From NCBI RefSeq assembly GCF_028994805.1, contig NZ_JAJQQP010000007.1, forward strand, positions 1-64,000: a DNA stretch of 64,000 nucleotides, in the 5' to 3' direction. Shown here one piece after another: positions 40,558 to 51,865 of the stretch. The DNA is from Promicromonospora iranensis. Lineage in GTDB: Bacteria > Actinomycetota > Actinomycetes > Actinomycetales > Cellulomonadaceae. Every line of letters begins with the position of its first letter. The stretch's first letter is position 1. A program made the position numbers and the translations under genes. Below the pieces are notes generated by a model. The model was not told the DNA's origin and made no database searches. It saw only the letters and a program-made list of their open reading frames with translations.

Positions 40558-41202
40558 ATGGTGCGCACTGTGGTGTTCGACGTCGGTGAGACGCTCGTGG
40601 ACGAGTCCCGGATCTGGCTCCGCTGGGCCGAGCGGCTCGGCGTCCCGCCGCTCACGTTCCTCGGCCTGCTGGGCGGCTGCGCCGCCCTCGACCTGCTGCA
40701 CCAGGACGCGTTCGAGATGGTGCGCCCCGGGCTGGACGTCGAGGCGGAGATCGCCCGCTGGGCCCAGGACGACCCGGAGGGCCTGCGCAACGGGTTCGAC
40801 GCCGACGACCTGTACCCCGACGTCCGGCCCGCGCTGACGGCACTGCGGGAGGCAGGCTTCGACGTCGTCGTCGCGGGCAACCAGCCGCCCGAGGCACGCG
40901 CCGCGCTGGAGGCGATGAGTCTGCCCGCGAGCGCCATCCGGACCTCGGACGAATGGGGCGTGCAGAAGCCGGACCCGGAGTTCTTCGCGCGCGTCGCCGA
41001 GCTGTCGGGCGTGGCGCCGGAGGAGATCGCCTACGTCGGCGACCGGCTCGACAACGACGTGCTGCCCGCCGCCGAGGCAGGGATGCGGCCGATCCTGCTC
41101 CGGCGCGGGCCATGGGGCCATCTGCACGCGCTCCGCCCAGAAGCGGCGCGGGCGACGGTGATCGACTCGCTGAGCGAGCTGCCCGAGGTCCTGGCCGTCT
41201 GA
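40558..41202 (+). CDS. HAD-family hydrolase
   Basis: A 214-residue haloacid-dehalogenase-type protein with motif I VVFDVGETLVDE (Asp8), motif II VVVAGNQPP, a lysine in WGVQKPDPEFF and motif IV YVGDRLDNDVLPA. The second Asp of the usual DxD is replaced (DVGET), as in many members of the subgroup. The substrate is unknown. TAGGGT lies 7 nt before the ATG, a leaderless layout. It ends 1 nt from the convergent NHLRC2-like gene. Confidence 0.82.
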   Translation: MVRTVVFDVGETLVDESRIWLRWAERLGVPPLTFLGLLGGCAALDLLHQDAFEMVRPGLDVEAEIARWAQDDPEGLRNGFDADDLYPDVRPALTALREAGFDVVVAGNQPPEARAALEAMSLPASAIRTSDEWGVQKPDPEFFARVAELSGVAPEEIAYVGDRLDNDVLPAAEAGMRPILLRRGPWGHLHALRPEAARATVIDSLSELPEVLAV

Positions 41203-41203
41203 G

Positions 41204-43174
41204 TCAGCCGCGGAGCGGGAGCGTGAGTCCGGCGTCGCCGTCCGGCACCACGCGGACCGGGACGCCCCAGTCCTGCTGGGCCAGGTGGCAGGCCGGGAAC
41301 ACGTCGGGGTCCGGCTCGCCGTTCGGCAGGAGGGGAACCTCGTCGCACGACGCCGCCTTGGCGGTCACGTGCAGCACGCCCTCGGTCACCTCGGGGTTGA
41401 TCACGAGATCCCGGAACAGGTCGGTCCCGCTCCCCGCCCCGGCCAGCAGCAGCTCCGGTGGGGTGGCGCTGACCTGGAGCGACGTCGACGGGCCCCAGCG
41501 GTCGTCGAGCTTCTGACCGGGCGCGGGCACGAACGGCACGTCCAGCCGGAGCGGCCCGGCGCCGACGTCGGTGGCGGGCCGGGCGACCCGGTGCGCGCCG
41601 CCGTCGAGCACCTCGCCCGCCAGGCTCGCCGGGAGCGCCACCCGCGTGAGCCGGTGGGCCGCCGACTCCACGACGACCAGGTGCACGGCGTCGTCCGCGA
41701 CCTCGACGAGCACGTCCGACGGCTCCGCCAGGTCCTTGGCCAGGGTCGTCACCTCGGTGGTGGCGGGGTCGTACCGGCGCAGCGCGCCGTTGTACGTGTC
41801 GGCGACGACGACGGAGCCGTCGGGCAGCGTGGCCACCCCGAGCGGGTGCTGCAGCAGCGCCTGGTCGGCGGCGCCGTCGCGGTGACCGAAGTCGAAGAGG
41901 CCCTGGCCGACGGCGGTCCGCACGGTGGCCGACGGCGCGTCGCCGGCACCGTCGGACAGCACCACGCGGCGCAGCGACGAGGTCTCCGAGTCGGCGATCC
42001 AGAGGTGACCGTCCGGCCGGCCGTCGGCATCGACGGACGGCACGACGCCGGAGGTCTGGGCGAACCAGGCACCCTCGCCGGGGCCGTCCTCCAGCCCTTC
42101 GTTCATGGTGCCGGCGAGCAGGGCGGCCGAACCCTGCAGCAGATCGACCTCCCACAGGGTGTGGTTGCCCGCCATGGCGACGACGAACGCGCCGCGCACC
42201 GCCGACCACGCGACGTCCCACGGGGAGCTCAGCCGCAGGTCGAGCGGCGCGACGGCCGTGCCGGGCTCGTACGCCCGCGCCGGCTCGCCGTCCCGCCCGC
42301 GGACGTTCTCCTGGCCACCGACCATGAACTGCTCGCCGGTGCCGGCCACCGTCGTCACCACGCCGTCGGCGAGACGCACCCCGCGCAGGGCATGGTTGAC
42401 CGTGTCGGCGACCAGGACGTCGTACCCGAGGGGGGCGCGCAGCTCGTCGGGTACCAGGCAGAGCCCGTTCGGCTCGCTGAACCGCGCGTCGCCCGGCGCG
42501 CCGTCGACCAGCCCGCGCTCGCCGGAGCCGATCCGCCGCACGAGCGTCTCGCCGTCGGGGGCGAGCTCGGCGAGGGAGTGGTGCCCGGCGTCCGCGACGA
42601 GAAGGGTGCCGCCGGGCAGCGCGAGTGCCTTCGCGGGGAACCGCAGCGTGCCGGACGCCGGGGCGGGCGGCACGTACGGGCCGGAACCGCGGTGCAGCGT
42701 GCCCTTGGCCGCGTGCTCGCTGATCAGGTCGGTCACAAGCGCGGCGATCGCCGAGCCGTGCCCCTCGCCCGCCATCTGGGCCACGATGTACCCCTCGGGG
42801 TCGATGACCACGAGCGTGGGCCAGGCCCGCGCGGTGTAGGCGCCCCAGGTGACCAGCTCGGGGTCGTCCAGGACGGGGTGCCGCACGTCATACCGCTCGA
42901 CGGCGGCGGCGAGCGCGTCGGCATCGGCCTCGTGCTCGAACTTCGGTGAGTGCACGCCCACGATCACGAGCTCGTCGCGGTGCTGCTCCTCGATCTCGCG
43001 CAGCTCGTCGAGGACGTGCAGGCAGTTGATGCAGCAGAAGGTCCAGAAGTCGAGCACGACGACCTTGCCGCGCAGCTCGGAGAGGGTGACGGTACGGCCG
43101 CCGGTGTTCAACCAGCCACGCCCGACGAGCTCGGACGCGCGGACCCGAGGCAGGTTCTGGACTCCTGTGCTCAC
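41204..43174 (-). CDS. NHLRC2-like thioredoxin/NHL-repeat protein
   Basis: A 656-residue protein. The thioredoxin-like domain (about 10-165) has TFCCINCLHVLDEL (C47, C48, C51) as its active-site region. The NHL beta-propeller (about 180-500) contains repeated VLVADTVNHALR-like and VVVADTYNGALR-like blades. A beta-rich C-terminal domain (about 540-656) follows. The same domain order is found in animal NHLRC2 and many bacteria. The molecular role is not settled; redox function is suggested by the CCxxC site. The GTG at 43174 has GACAAT 6 nt upstream, suggesting a leaderless start. Confidence 0.82.
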   Translation of the reverse strand: MSTGVQNLPRVRASELVGRGWLNTGGRTVTLSELRGKVVVLDFWTFCCINCLHVLDELREIEEQHRDELVIVGVHSPKFEHEADADALAAAVERYDVRHPVLDDPELVTWGAYTARAWPTLVVIDPEGYIVAQMAGEGHGSAIAALVTDLISEHAAKGTLHRGSGPYVPPAPASGTLRFPAKALALPGGTLLVADAGHHSLAELAPDGETLVRRIGSGERGLVDGAPGDARFSEPNGLCLVPDELRAPLGYDVLVADTVNHALRGVRLADGVVTTVAGTGEQFMVGGQENVRGRDGEPARAYEPGTAVAPLDLRLSSPWDVAWSAVRGAFVVAMAGNHTLWEVDLLQGSAALLAGTMNEGLEDGPGEGAWFAQTSGVVPSVDADGRPDGHLWIADSETSSLRRVVLSDGAGDAPSATVRTAVGQGLFDFGHRDGAADQALLQHPLGVATLPDGSVVVADTYNGALRRYDPATTEVTTLAKDLAEPSDVLVEVADDAVHLVVVESAAHRLTRVALPASLAGEVLDGGAHRVARPATDVGAGPLRLDVPFVPAPGQKLDDRWGPSTSLQVSATPPELLLAGAGSGTDLFRDLVINPEVTEGVLHVTAKAASCDEVPLLPNGEPDPDVFPACHLAQQDWGVPVRVVPDGDAGLTLPLRG

Positions 43175-43184
43175 CGGCCCATTG

Positions 43185-43400
43185 TCACTCCCGGGGTGCG
43201 CTGTCCTTGCCGGTGTCCGGCCTGCGGGCACGCCACTGCGCGACCAGGGCCTTGTCGGCCCGCCGACGCGTGAGGTCACTCTTGCTGGAGTGCACGGCCG
43301 CCCGGTGCGCGAGCAGAGCAGCGCGGTCCCGCTCGAGGGCCCACATGAGCGCCTCGCGCACGTCGGCGCGCGTCACCCGCACGCTCCGCGTCTCGTCCAT
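43185..43400 (-). CDS. Small basic hypothetical protein
   Basis: A 71-residue helical, Arg/Ala-rich protein upstream of the NHLRC2-like gene on the same strand (10-nt gap). The family is not recognised. The start ATG (MDETRSVRVTRADVREAL) was preferred over one 12 nt further upstream; both are possible. Confidence 0.5.
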   Translation of the reverse strand: MDETRSVRVTRADVREALMWALERDRAALLAHRAAVHSSKSDLTRRRADKALVAQWRARRPDTGKDSAPRE

Positions 43401-43658
43401 CGTCCCGATCATTCTCGCCGTTCCGTGTCCTCCGGCGCCCCGAGCGGGCGCCGCAACGATTCAGGAGGTCATCCGAGGATGTTTTGTGACATCCCAGGTC
43501 TTCCTGGCTTTCACCCGGCCATGGTTGGGTGGAGCAGAGGAACGTACCGCGCAAACCTGGCGTTGCGATATCCGCCTATCGGATGACTTTCTGGGGCAGA
43601 CCGGCGTGTCGCCACCGTGGGTGCCGTGTGTGTTGGTGGGTGAGGAGAGGATCAGGGC

Positions 43659-44732
43659 ATGGACCGCGACCAGGCCAGGAAGATGAAGGAGCAGCTCGCA
43701 GCCTTCGCCCGAGAGCTCGCAGAGAAGCATGGAGTCGTGGCGACACCGCGGTCGCTGGGTGGGCAGACGGTGTCGGAGGCTGCCGACGTCGTACGCGCTC
43801 CTACGCTCGCCCTCGGCCTCGTGCCTCAGGCCGAGGGTGGCTTCGGCATCGCCGTCCGCTACCGTCTCGGGGTCCCGCGGGCCCGCTCGATCGTGCGCAA
43901 GGTCTCGGCGGAGGTGGGACCCGACGTCGACGTACGGCGCACCGGGCGCATCCGCCCCGTGAGCGAGCTGGGTCCGCGCCCGCCCGCACCGACGTCGCAG
44001 GCCGACGGCGACACGGACCGGCGCCGCCCGCTGCGCCCCGGCATCTCCATCGGCCACGTGGGGGTCACGGCGGGCACCCTCGGGGCGTTCGTGACCCGCG
44101 CGAACGCGCGCGGCGGCAGCCACGCCAGGGACGGCCAGCTGTACGCGCTGTCGAACTACCACGTGCTGGCCGGCTCTCCCGAGGCCCGGCCGGGCGACGT
44201 CGTCCTGCAGCCGGGACCCGCCGACGGCGGCCTGGCGCCGGGCGACCGGATCGGTGAGCTGACACAGGTCGTGGACCTGGACGCGGTCGAGCCCGCCGTC
44301 ACGGACGCCGCGATCGCGCGCCTCGACCGGGTCCCGATCGACTTCGAGTACCCCGTGGGGCGCGTGGTCAAGACGGCGCGTGCGCTCGGCGGCGAGATCG
44401 TCGGCAAGGTGGGCCGCACGACGTCGGTCACGCGTGGCCGGGTCACCGCGATCGAGCTCGACGACGTCATCGTGGGCTACGAGGATCTCGGCGCGCTCAG
44501 CTTCGACGACCAGATCGAGATCGAGAGCCTCGACGACGGCCCGTTCTCGCGGGGCGGCGACTCGGGCGCCCTCGTGTACCGGCAGGACGGCGTGGCGCTC
44601 GGCCTCCTGTTCGCCGGGTCGGAGTCCGGCGGGCACAGCGGCAAGGGACTCACGTACGCCAACCCGATCGACCATGTGCTCGAGATCCTGGGGGTCGAGC
44701 TGGCCCGCGAGCAGCCACGCGCGTTCGAGTGA
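43659..44732 (+). CDS. NAL1-like trypsin-fold serine protease
   Basis: A 357-residue protein without a signal peptide. The N-terminal domain (about 1-110) carries a GFGIAVRYRLGVPRARS strand pattern like the small domain that precedes NAL1-type proteases. The trypsin-like domain (about 125-350) has a plausible triad: H168 (LSNYHVLAG), D216 (VTDAAIARL) and S302 (RGGDSGALVY). The substrate is unknown. GAGGAGAGG lies before the ATG. A small protein resembling the N-terminal domain is encoded 250 nt downstream, which suggests a protease and inhibitor or chaperone pair. Confidence 0.78.
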   Translation: MDRDQARKMKEQLAAFARELAEKHGVVATPRSLGGQTVSEAADVVRAPTLALGLVPQAEGGFGIAVRYRLGVPRARSIVRKVSAEVGPDVDVRRTGRIRPVSELGPRPPAPTSQADGDTDRRRPLRPGISIGHVGVTAGTLGAFVTRANARGGSHARDGQLYALSNYHVLAGSPEARPGDVVLQPGPADGGLAPGDRIGELTQVVDLDAVEPAVTDAAIARLDRVPIDFEYPVGRVVKTARALGGEIVGKVGRTTSVTRGRVTAIELDDVIVGYEDLGALSFDDQIEIESLDDGPFSRGGDSGALVYRQDGVALGLLFAGSESGGHSGKGLTYANPIDHVLEILGVELAREQPRAFE

Positions 44733-44984
44733 GTCGTGCGCCGGTCCGGGCGCTGACGGCACGCGGTCGAGTGCCGTTCGGTGTGCGCACCAGCGTTTCC
44801 CGCGCCGGGCGTGTCGTCCCCGGCGTCTGGGACGTGGGCGTGTCCGTCCGGCGCGTCGCGGCCCGGAAACCCGCCTGACCTGCGAAGCCACCTGCGGCCG
44901 CTCGGAGCGACGTTCGGCCGTCCCCGAAGCACGTGCGAGGGGGTAGACACGGGGGACACAATGGATGACCAGGAGGTGATCGGG

Positions 44985-45329
44985 ATGGCAACACTCGACG
45001 AGGCTCGGTCGGCAAAAGCCGCATTGCGGGAAAAAGTGACCGGGTTCGACGGTGTGATCGGCGTTGGCGTCGCCCCTGAGTTCACGACGTCCCTCGGACA
45101 GCCCCTGCGTGAGTACCCCGCACGGAAGCACGCAGAGCCCGGCACGTCCGGTGGATCACCGGTCGAGGTGCTCGCCGAGGAGGTCTCGGTCGAGCAGGTG
45201 ACAGGGCCCGGCGGAAGCTGGGTGCTTCAGGTCAACGTGACAGACCCCGGCCTCGTGGACAAGGTGCCCGAGGAGATCAACGACGTAGCGGTACGCGTGC
45301 GCGTCGTGGGCGCCGTCCGGGCGGGCTGA
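44985..45329 (+). CDS. Small protein resembling the NAL1-type protease N-domain
   Basis: A 114-residue protein. VIGVGVAPEFTTSLG (about 22-36) and the closing VPEEINDVAVRVRVVGAVRAG match the pattern of the N-terminal region that precedes NAL1-like proteases (GVGVG...VPEEI.GVPVRV...G.IRA). The ATG at 44985 has an exceptionally complete ribosome-binding site, AGGAGGTGATC; an ATG 24 nt upstream is possible but lacks one. It follows the protease gene and may regulate or fold it. This is inferred. Confidence 0.62.
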   Translation: MATLDEARSAKAALREKVTGFDGVIGVGVAPEFTTSLGQPLREYPARKHAEPGTSGGSPVEVLAEEVSVEQVTGPGGSWVLQVNVTDPGLVDKVPEEINDVAVRVRVVGAVRAG

Positions 45330-45386
45330 GAGCAGCAGCCGAGGCAGAGCGCCGTGGCGGCGCTCCACCTCAGCACGACCGCTCGC

Positions 45387-47555
<2,169 letters not shown>

Positions 47556-47579
47556 GCGCCACACCTATCACGCCCAGCC

Positions 47580-47645
47580 CTGGGTTGTGGGCGTAATTTT
47601 TGCGGCTGTGCGCCCGTTGTCGGCGCAATGATCGCGCCCACAGCC
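47580..47645 (-). repeat. Dispersed palindromic element, copy B
   Basis: Read on the minus strand, it opens with GTGGGCGCGATCATTGCGC (47641 to 47623), identical to 19 nt of copy A at 35714-35732, and ends with CGCCCACAACC as copy A does. The middle differs. It lies between two minus-strand genes. Confidence 0.6.
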
Positions 47646-47657
47646 CAGCGAGGGGGA

Positions 47658-49697
47658 TCAGGAGTCGGCCTGCTTGGCCGCCTTCTCGGCGAGCATCTTG
47701 TTGTACGCCTCGAGCTCGGCGTCGCCGTCCCGCTCGGCCTTGCGGTCGTTCCGCTTGGCCTCGCGGGCGTCGGACCGTGCCCAGGAGATCGCCACGCCGA
47801 CCGCGAGCAGCAGGGTCGGCAGCTCGCCGATGCCCCAGGCGACGGCGCCACCCTTCTGCTGGTCCTCGATGGCGCTGGGCCCCCAGGGACGGCCCATGAG
47901 CCCGAACCAGTCGGGCACGAGCAGGGCGGTGCCGGAGGTGAGCGTGACGCCGAAGAACGCGTGGAACGCCATCGTGGCGAACAGGAGGACGAGCCGCAGC
48001 GGGTACCCGGGGCGGGACGGCCCGGGGTCGACGCCGATCAGGGCGTTCGCGAAGAGGTACCCGACGAGCGTGAAGTGGGCGATCATCCACAGGTGGCCCG
48101 CGTAGGTGGTCAGCGCGAGCTCGAAGAGGGGCGTGAAGTAGAAGACGATCATCCCGCCCGCGAAGAGGACGGCGGCGACCACCGGGTTCGCCATGAACCG
48201 GCCGATCGCGGAGTGCACCAGTGCCAGCACCCACTCGCGCGGCCCGCGGGAGTCGTCCTTGCGTGCGGGCACGGCCCTGGCGAGCAGGGTGACCGGTGCG
48301 GCCAGCACGAGGAACAGCGGCACCACCATCGCGAGGACCATGTGCTGCACCATGTGGGCGCTGAACAGGACGTGTCCGTAGGCGGCCGCGCCGCCGTTGG
48401 TGGCCCAGAACAGCACCACGATGCCGAGGCACCACGAGATGGTGCGGCCGACGGGCCAGGCGTCCCCGCGACGCCGCAGCCGCAGCGTCCACCGCACGTA
48501 GACGAGAACGGCGGCAGCGCACGCGAACGCGACGATGACGTCCCACTGGAACTCGGTGAACCAGCGCAGCATGGTGGGCTCGGGCGGCAGGGGATGGCCG
48601 GTGACGAGCTCGGCGGGGGTCGGGTCGGCGATGGCCTCGTCGGGCACCGGCGGCGCGGTGGAGCCGAGGGCGACCGCCACGCCCGAGACGGCCCCCATCA
48701 CCCCGACCTCCACGGCGGCGAGCCGCCAGAACAGGCCGATCGCCGCGTTCCTGGTGGTGGTCACGGCGGAGAGCCGGGCGACGACGGTGCTGCGGTGCAG
48801 GTAGCCGAGGCTGCCGAGGACGATCAGCAGCGCGGTCTTGACCACGAGGAGGATCCCGTAGTCGGTGCCCAGCCCGTCGAGGGAGCCGATCCGGATCCAC
48901 CCGCTGACGAGGCCGGAGACCGCCACGGCGGCGAAGCACCAGAACGCGATCTCCGAGTAGCGCCGGATCACGTCGGCGGTGGCCGCGTACCGCAGACCGA
49001 CGAACACGATGGCCGCCAGCCCGCCGATCCAGAGGGCCGCACCCCCGAGGTGCAGGAAGAGGGCGGAGATCGCGACGTCATGGCTCGCGGCGCCGGCCGC
49101 GTGGCCCGTCGAGGACTGCATGCCGAGAGCGACCAGCGGCAGCGCGCTGGTGCACAGCGCGCCCACCGGACCACGGACCAGCAGCGCGACGGCCGCCGTC
49201 AGCGCGGCGACGACGACGATCCCGAGGTAGGTGCGCCCGACGGAGATGGTCGTGACGTACTCCATCAGGGCAGGGCCGAACCCCGGCGCGTCGAGGGGCA
49301 GGTAGGTGGACCACGAGAACCGCAGCACGAGCTGGACCAGCGCCGCGAGCGTCCACACACCGGCGGAGACGCCCGCGACCCCGAGAGCCCGGTCCACCAG
49401 CGGGCCGCGCGGCAGCACGAAGGCCGCCAGCGCGAGGGCGCCGACGGTCAGCGCCACCGCCAGCTCGGTGGTGACCGTCGCGACCGGCATGCCCCAGCGC
49501 ACGAGGACACCCGGGTCGGCGAAGTTGGCGAACGCCGTGAAGGCACCGGAGAACGCGCCCGCGGCGAAGAGGGCAGCCAGCGCCACGAGCGCCGCTGCCG
49601 GCAGGGCGGCGACGAGCCACGAAGGGCTCGTCGGGCCGGTCGCGGGGCTCGTCCGGGCAGTTCTGCTGGCCTTGTTCCGGGCGTCGGTCGGGGTCAC
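47658..49697 (-). CDS. Bifunctional CopD/CtaG-type copper membrane protein
   Basis: A 679-residue membrane protein with about 15 hydrophobic segments. The first half (about 25-350) matches CopD-type copper resistance domains (DVAISALFLHLGGAALWIGGLA near 215-236, in part). The second half (about 400-640) matches the CtaG cytochrome c oxidase assembly family (FSAHMVQHMVLAMVVPLFLVL, GHLWMIAHFTLVGYLF, FHAFFGVTL). This fusion is common in actinobacteria and links copper import to oxidase assembly. The GTG at 49697 is 7 nt after TAGGCT, suggesting a leaderless start. Confidence 0.88.
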   Translation of the reverse strand: MTPTDARNKASRTARTSPATGPTSPSWLVAALPAAALVALAALFAAGAFSGAFTAFANFADPGVLVRWGMPVATVTTELAVALTVGALALAAFVLPRGPLVDRALGVAGVSAGVWTLAALVQLVLRFSWSTYLPLDAPGFGPALMEYVTTISVGRTYLGIVVVAALTAAVALLVRGPVGALCTSALPLVALGMQSSTGHAAGAASHDVAISALFLHLGGAALWIGGLAAIVFVGLRYAATADVIRRYSEIAFWCFAAVAVSGLVSGWIRIGSLDGLGTDYGILLVVKTALLIVLGSLGYLHRSTVVARLSAVTTTRNAAIGLFWRLAAVEVGVMGAVSGVAVALGSTAPPVPDEAIADPTPAELVTGHPLPPEPTMLRWFTEFQWDVIVAFACAAAVLVYVRWTLRLRRRGDAWPVGRTISWCLGIVVLFWATNGGAAAYGHVLFSAHMVQHMVLAMVVPLFLVLAAPVTLLARAVPARKDDSRGPREWVLALVHSAIGRFMANPVVAAVLFAGGMIVFYFTPLFELALTTYAGHLWMIAHFTLVGYLFANALIGVDPGPSRPGYPLRLVLLFATMAFHAFFGVTLTSGTALLVPDWFGLMGRPWGPSAIEDQQKGGAVAWGIGELPTLLLAVGVAISWARSDAREAKRNDRKAERDGDAELEAYNKMLAEKAAKQADS

Positions 49698-49855
49698 GCG
49701 GTCCAGCCTAGGCGCGACGCGACGCGGTTCCGACCGTCTGCGGGTGTCCGGTTGACCACGCCGCAAGCATCCCCGAACCGGGCATTTCGACGGCGTCCAC
49801 GAAAAATTCGGCCGGATTATGCACCAAACCCAACCCTTTAGCCCTCTTCTGCGTT

Positions 49856-50137
49856 GTGACCAGTGTGGACCTCGCGAACATCATCACCGAGACCGACGAC
49901 TCCGTGCCGTGCTCGGAACAGCCCGAGCTCTGGTTCGCGGAACATCCCGCGGACCTCGAAGAGGCGAAGCGCGCGTGCGCGGTCTGCCCGCTGAAGGCCC
50001 AGTGCCTCGCGGGCGCGCTCGCCCGCCGCGAGCCGTGGGGTGTCTGGGGCGGAGAGATCGTCGTGGACGGCACCGTGCGGAGCCGCAAGCGGCGGCGCGG
50101 CCGGCCCCGGTCGATCGGCGGCATGCGCGTGGCGTGA
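49856..50137 (+). CDS. whiB7: WhiB-family iron-sulfur regulator, WhiB7-like
   Basis: A 93-residue protein with the four cluster cysteines: one in VPCSEQPELWF, two in CAVC and one in QCLAGAL. The sigma-contact turn GVWGGE follows. The C-terminal AT-hook RKRRRGRPRSI is characteristic of WhiB7, the activator of intrinsic antibiotic resistance. The GTG start gives the usual short N-terminus. An AAAAATT run at 49802-49808 could be the AT-rich WhiB7 site above its own promoter. WhiB6-like alternatives lack this hook. Confidence 0.85.
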   Translation: MTSVDLANIITETDDSVPCSEQPELWFAEHPADLEEAKRACAVCPLKAQCLAGALARREPWGVWGGEIVVDGTVRSRKRRRGRPRSIGGMRVA

Positions 50138-50202
50138 GGGCCACGTGACACAGGACCTTGCCTGAGGCACGGCGATCGAGTCCATTCGCCGTGAGATACC
50201 GA

Positions 50203-50259
50203 GGCAGTGCGCTCTCCGCACCGAGGATCTCCCAGACGGATCCGGACGAGCGCACTGCC
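50203..50259. repeat. Spaced inverted repeat between whiB7 and E2 genes
   Basis: Perfect 12-nt arms GGCAGTGCGCTC (50203-50214) and GAGCGCACTGCC (50248-50259) with a 33-nt centre, in the gene-free stretch 50138-50348. It may be an RNA structure at the end of the whiB7 transcript. Confidence 0.5.
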
Positions 50260-50272
50260 CCGGTCGCTACAT

Positions 50273-50316
50273 GAGTCAGACCCCCAGGTCACCTTGGTGA
50301 CCTGGGGGTCTGACTC
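50273..50316. terminator. Bidirectional terminator hairpin
   Basis: 21-nt perfect arms (50273-50293 and 50296-50316), between the convergent whiB7 and E2 genes. It can serve both strands. Confidence 0.85.
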
Positions 50317-50348
50317 GTTACCGGACCCTGTCGCTCAGCCCCTGTCGC

Positions 50349-51836
50349 TCAGCCCCAGACGAGGCCGTGGGCGGGCTCCTCGAGCACGCGTGCGACGTCC
50401 TTGATGAACCTCGCGCCCAGCTCGCCGTCGGCCAGCCGGTGGTCGAAGCTGAAGCTCAGCTGCGTCACCCACCGCGGCTTCACCTTGCCCTTGTGCACCC
50501 ACGGCTGCTTGCGGATCGCGCCGAAGGCGAGGATCCCCGCCTCCCCCGGGTTGAGGATCGGCGTCCCCGTGTCGATCCCGAAGACGCCCAGGTTGGTGAT
50601 CGTGATGGTGCCGTCGGACATGTCGGTGACCGACGTGCGTCCGGCCCGCGCCGTCGCCGTCAGCCCGGCGAGCGCCTTCGCGATGCCGAGCAGGTCGAGC
50701 GTGTGCGCGTCCTTGATGTTCGGCACCACGAGCCCGCGCGGCGTCGCCGCGGCGATGCCCAGGTTCACGTAGTGCTTGTAGACGATCTCCTGCGCCGTGT
50801 CGTCCCACGAGGCGTTGATCTGCGGGTGCCGCTTCACCGCGAGCAGCACCGCCTTGGCCGCGATCAGCAGGGGCGTCACCTTGACGTCCGTGAAGTCGCG
50901 GTCCTCCTTGAGCGCCGCCACGAGCTTCATCGTCTTCGTGACGTCGACGGTGTGCAGGACGGTCACGTGCGGCGCGGTGAAGGCACTGGCCACCATGGCC
51001 TCGGCGGTGCGCTTGCGCACCGACCGCACCGGGACGCGCGTCTGGCGCCCGTCCGGTGAGACCACGCCCGAGGCGAGCCACGGCTCGTCGTCCGGGTAGT
51101 CGGTCAGCGTCCGCACCGACGAGCGCTCGGCGTGGGAGACCACGTCCTCACGCGTCACGATGCCGCCCGGACCCGACGCGTGCACGCCCGCCAGGTCCAC
51201 CCCCAGGTCCTTGGCCAGCTTGCGGACCGGCGGCTTGGCGAGCACCCGGGCCCGCGCGGCGGTGGTGGTCCCGGTGTCCGACGCCGGAGCCGGCGTGGCC
51301 GGCCGGGGCGCGGCGGGTGCCGGGGTCCTGACCGGCTGAGCCACCGGCGCGGGCGCTGCCTGCACGCGGGGCTCGACGGCCTCGACCACCGCCGTCGCGG
51401 CCGGAGCCGCCTGGTGCCGACGACGCCGTCCGCTCGCCTTGGCCTCGGCGGTGCCGTAACCGACGAGCACCGACCCGGAGCTCTCGTCCTGAGCGTCCCC
51501 AGCTGCGGACGCACCCCCCGGACCGGCGTCGGGGCCGGCCGGCGTGGCCGTGCCGTTCTGGGTCGACCCGGCGGGGCCGGCCGCGCCGTCGGGCACCGTG
51601 ATCTCGATGATCGGGGTGCCGACGTCCACGGTGGTGCCCGGCTCCACGAGCAGGGCGGCGACCGTCCCGGTCCATGGCGACGGCAGCTCGACGAGCGACT
51701 TCGCCGTCTCGATCTCGACGATCGTCTGGTTCACCTCGACCGAGTCGCCGACGGCGACCTGCCACTCGACGATCTCGGCCTCGGTGAGGCCCTCTCCGAC
51801 GTCGGGGAGCGGGAACCTCTGGTTCTTCAAGCTCAC
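50349..51836 (-). CDS. bkdC: 2-oxoacid dehydrogenase E2 (dihydrolipoamide acyltransferase)
   Basis: A 495-residue E2 subunit. One lipoyl domain (about 6-85) carries the lipoylated K46 in EIETAKSLVE. An Ala/Pro-rich linker and an E3-binding domain (about 205-240, KPPVRKLAKDLGVDLAGV in part) follow. The acyltransferase domain (about 265-495) has the catalytic His and Asp in SFSFDHRLADG. It passes the acyl group to CoA in branched-chain or pyruvate dehydrogenase complexes. It is last of E1alpha-E1beta-E2, 29 nt after E1beta. Substrate class is inferred from the E1 type. Confidence 0.88.
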   Translation of the reverse strand: MSLKNQRFPLPDVGEGLTEAEIVEWQVAVGDSVEVNQTIVEIETAKSLVELPSPWTGTVAALLVEPGTTVDVGTPIIEITVPDGAAGPAGSTQNGTATPAGPDAGPGGASAAGDAQDESSGSVLVGYGTAEAKASGRRRRHQAAPAATAVVEAVEPRVQAAPAPVAQPVRTPAPAAPRPATPAPASDTGTTTAARARVLAKPPVRKLAKDLGVDLAGVHASGPGGIVTREDVVSHAERSSVRTLTDYPDDEPWLASGVVSPDGRQTRVPVRSVRKRTAEAMVASAFTAPHVTVLHTVDVTKTMKLVAALKEDRDFTDVKVTPLLIAAKAVLLAVKRHPQINASWDDTAQEIVYKHYVNLGIAAATPRGLVVPNIKDAHTLDLLGIAKALAGLTATARAGRTSVTDMSDGTITITNLGVFGIDTGTPILNPGEAGILAFGAIRKQPWVHKGKVKPRWVTQLSFSFDHRLADGELGARFIKDVARVLEEPAHGLVWG

Positions 51837-51865
51837 TCTCGGCTCACTCTCTGCTCACTCCTGAG

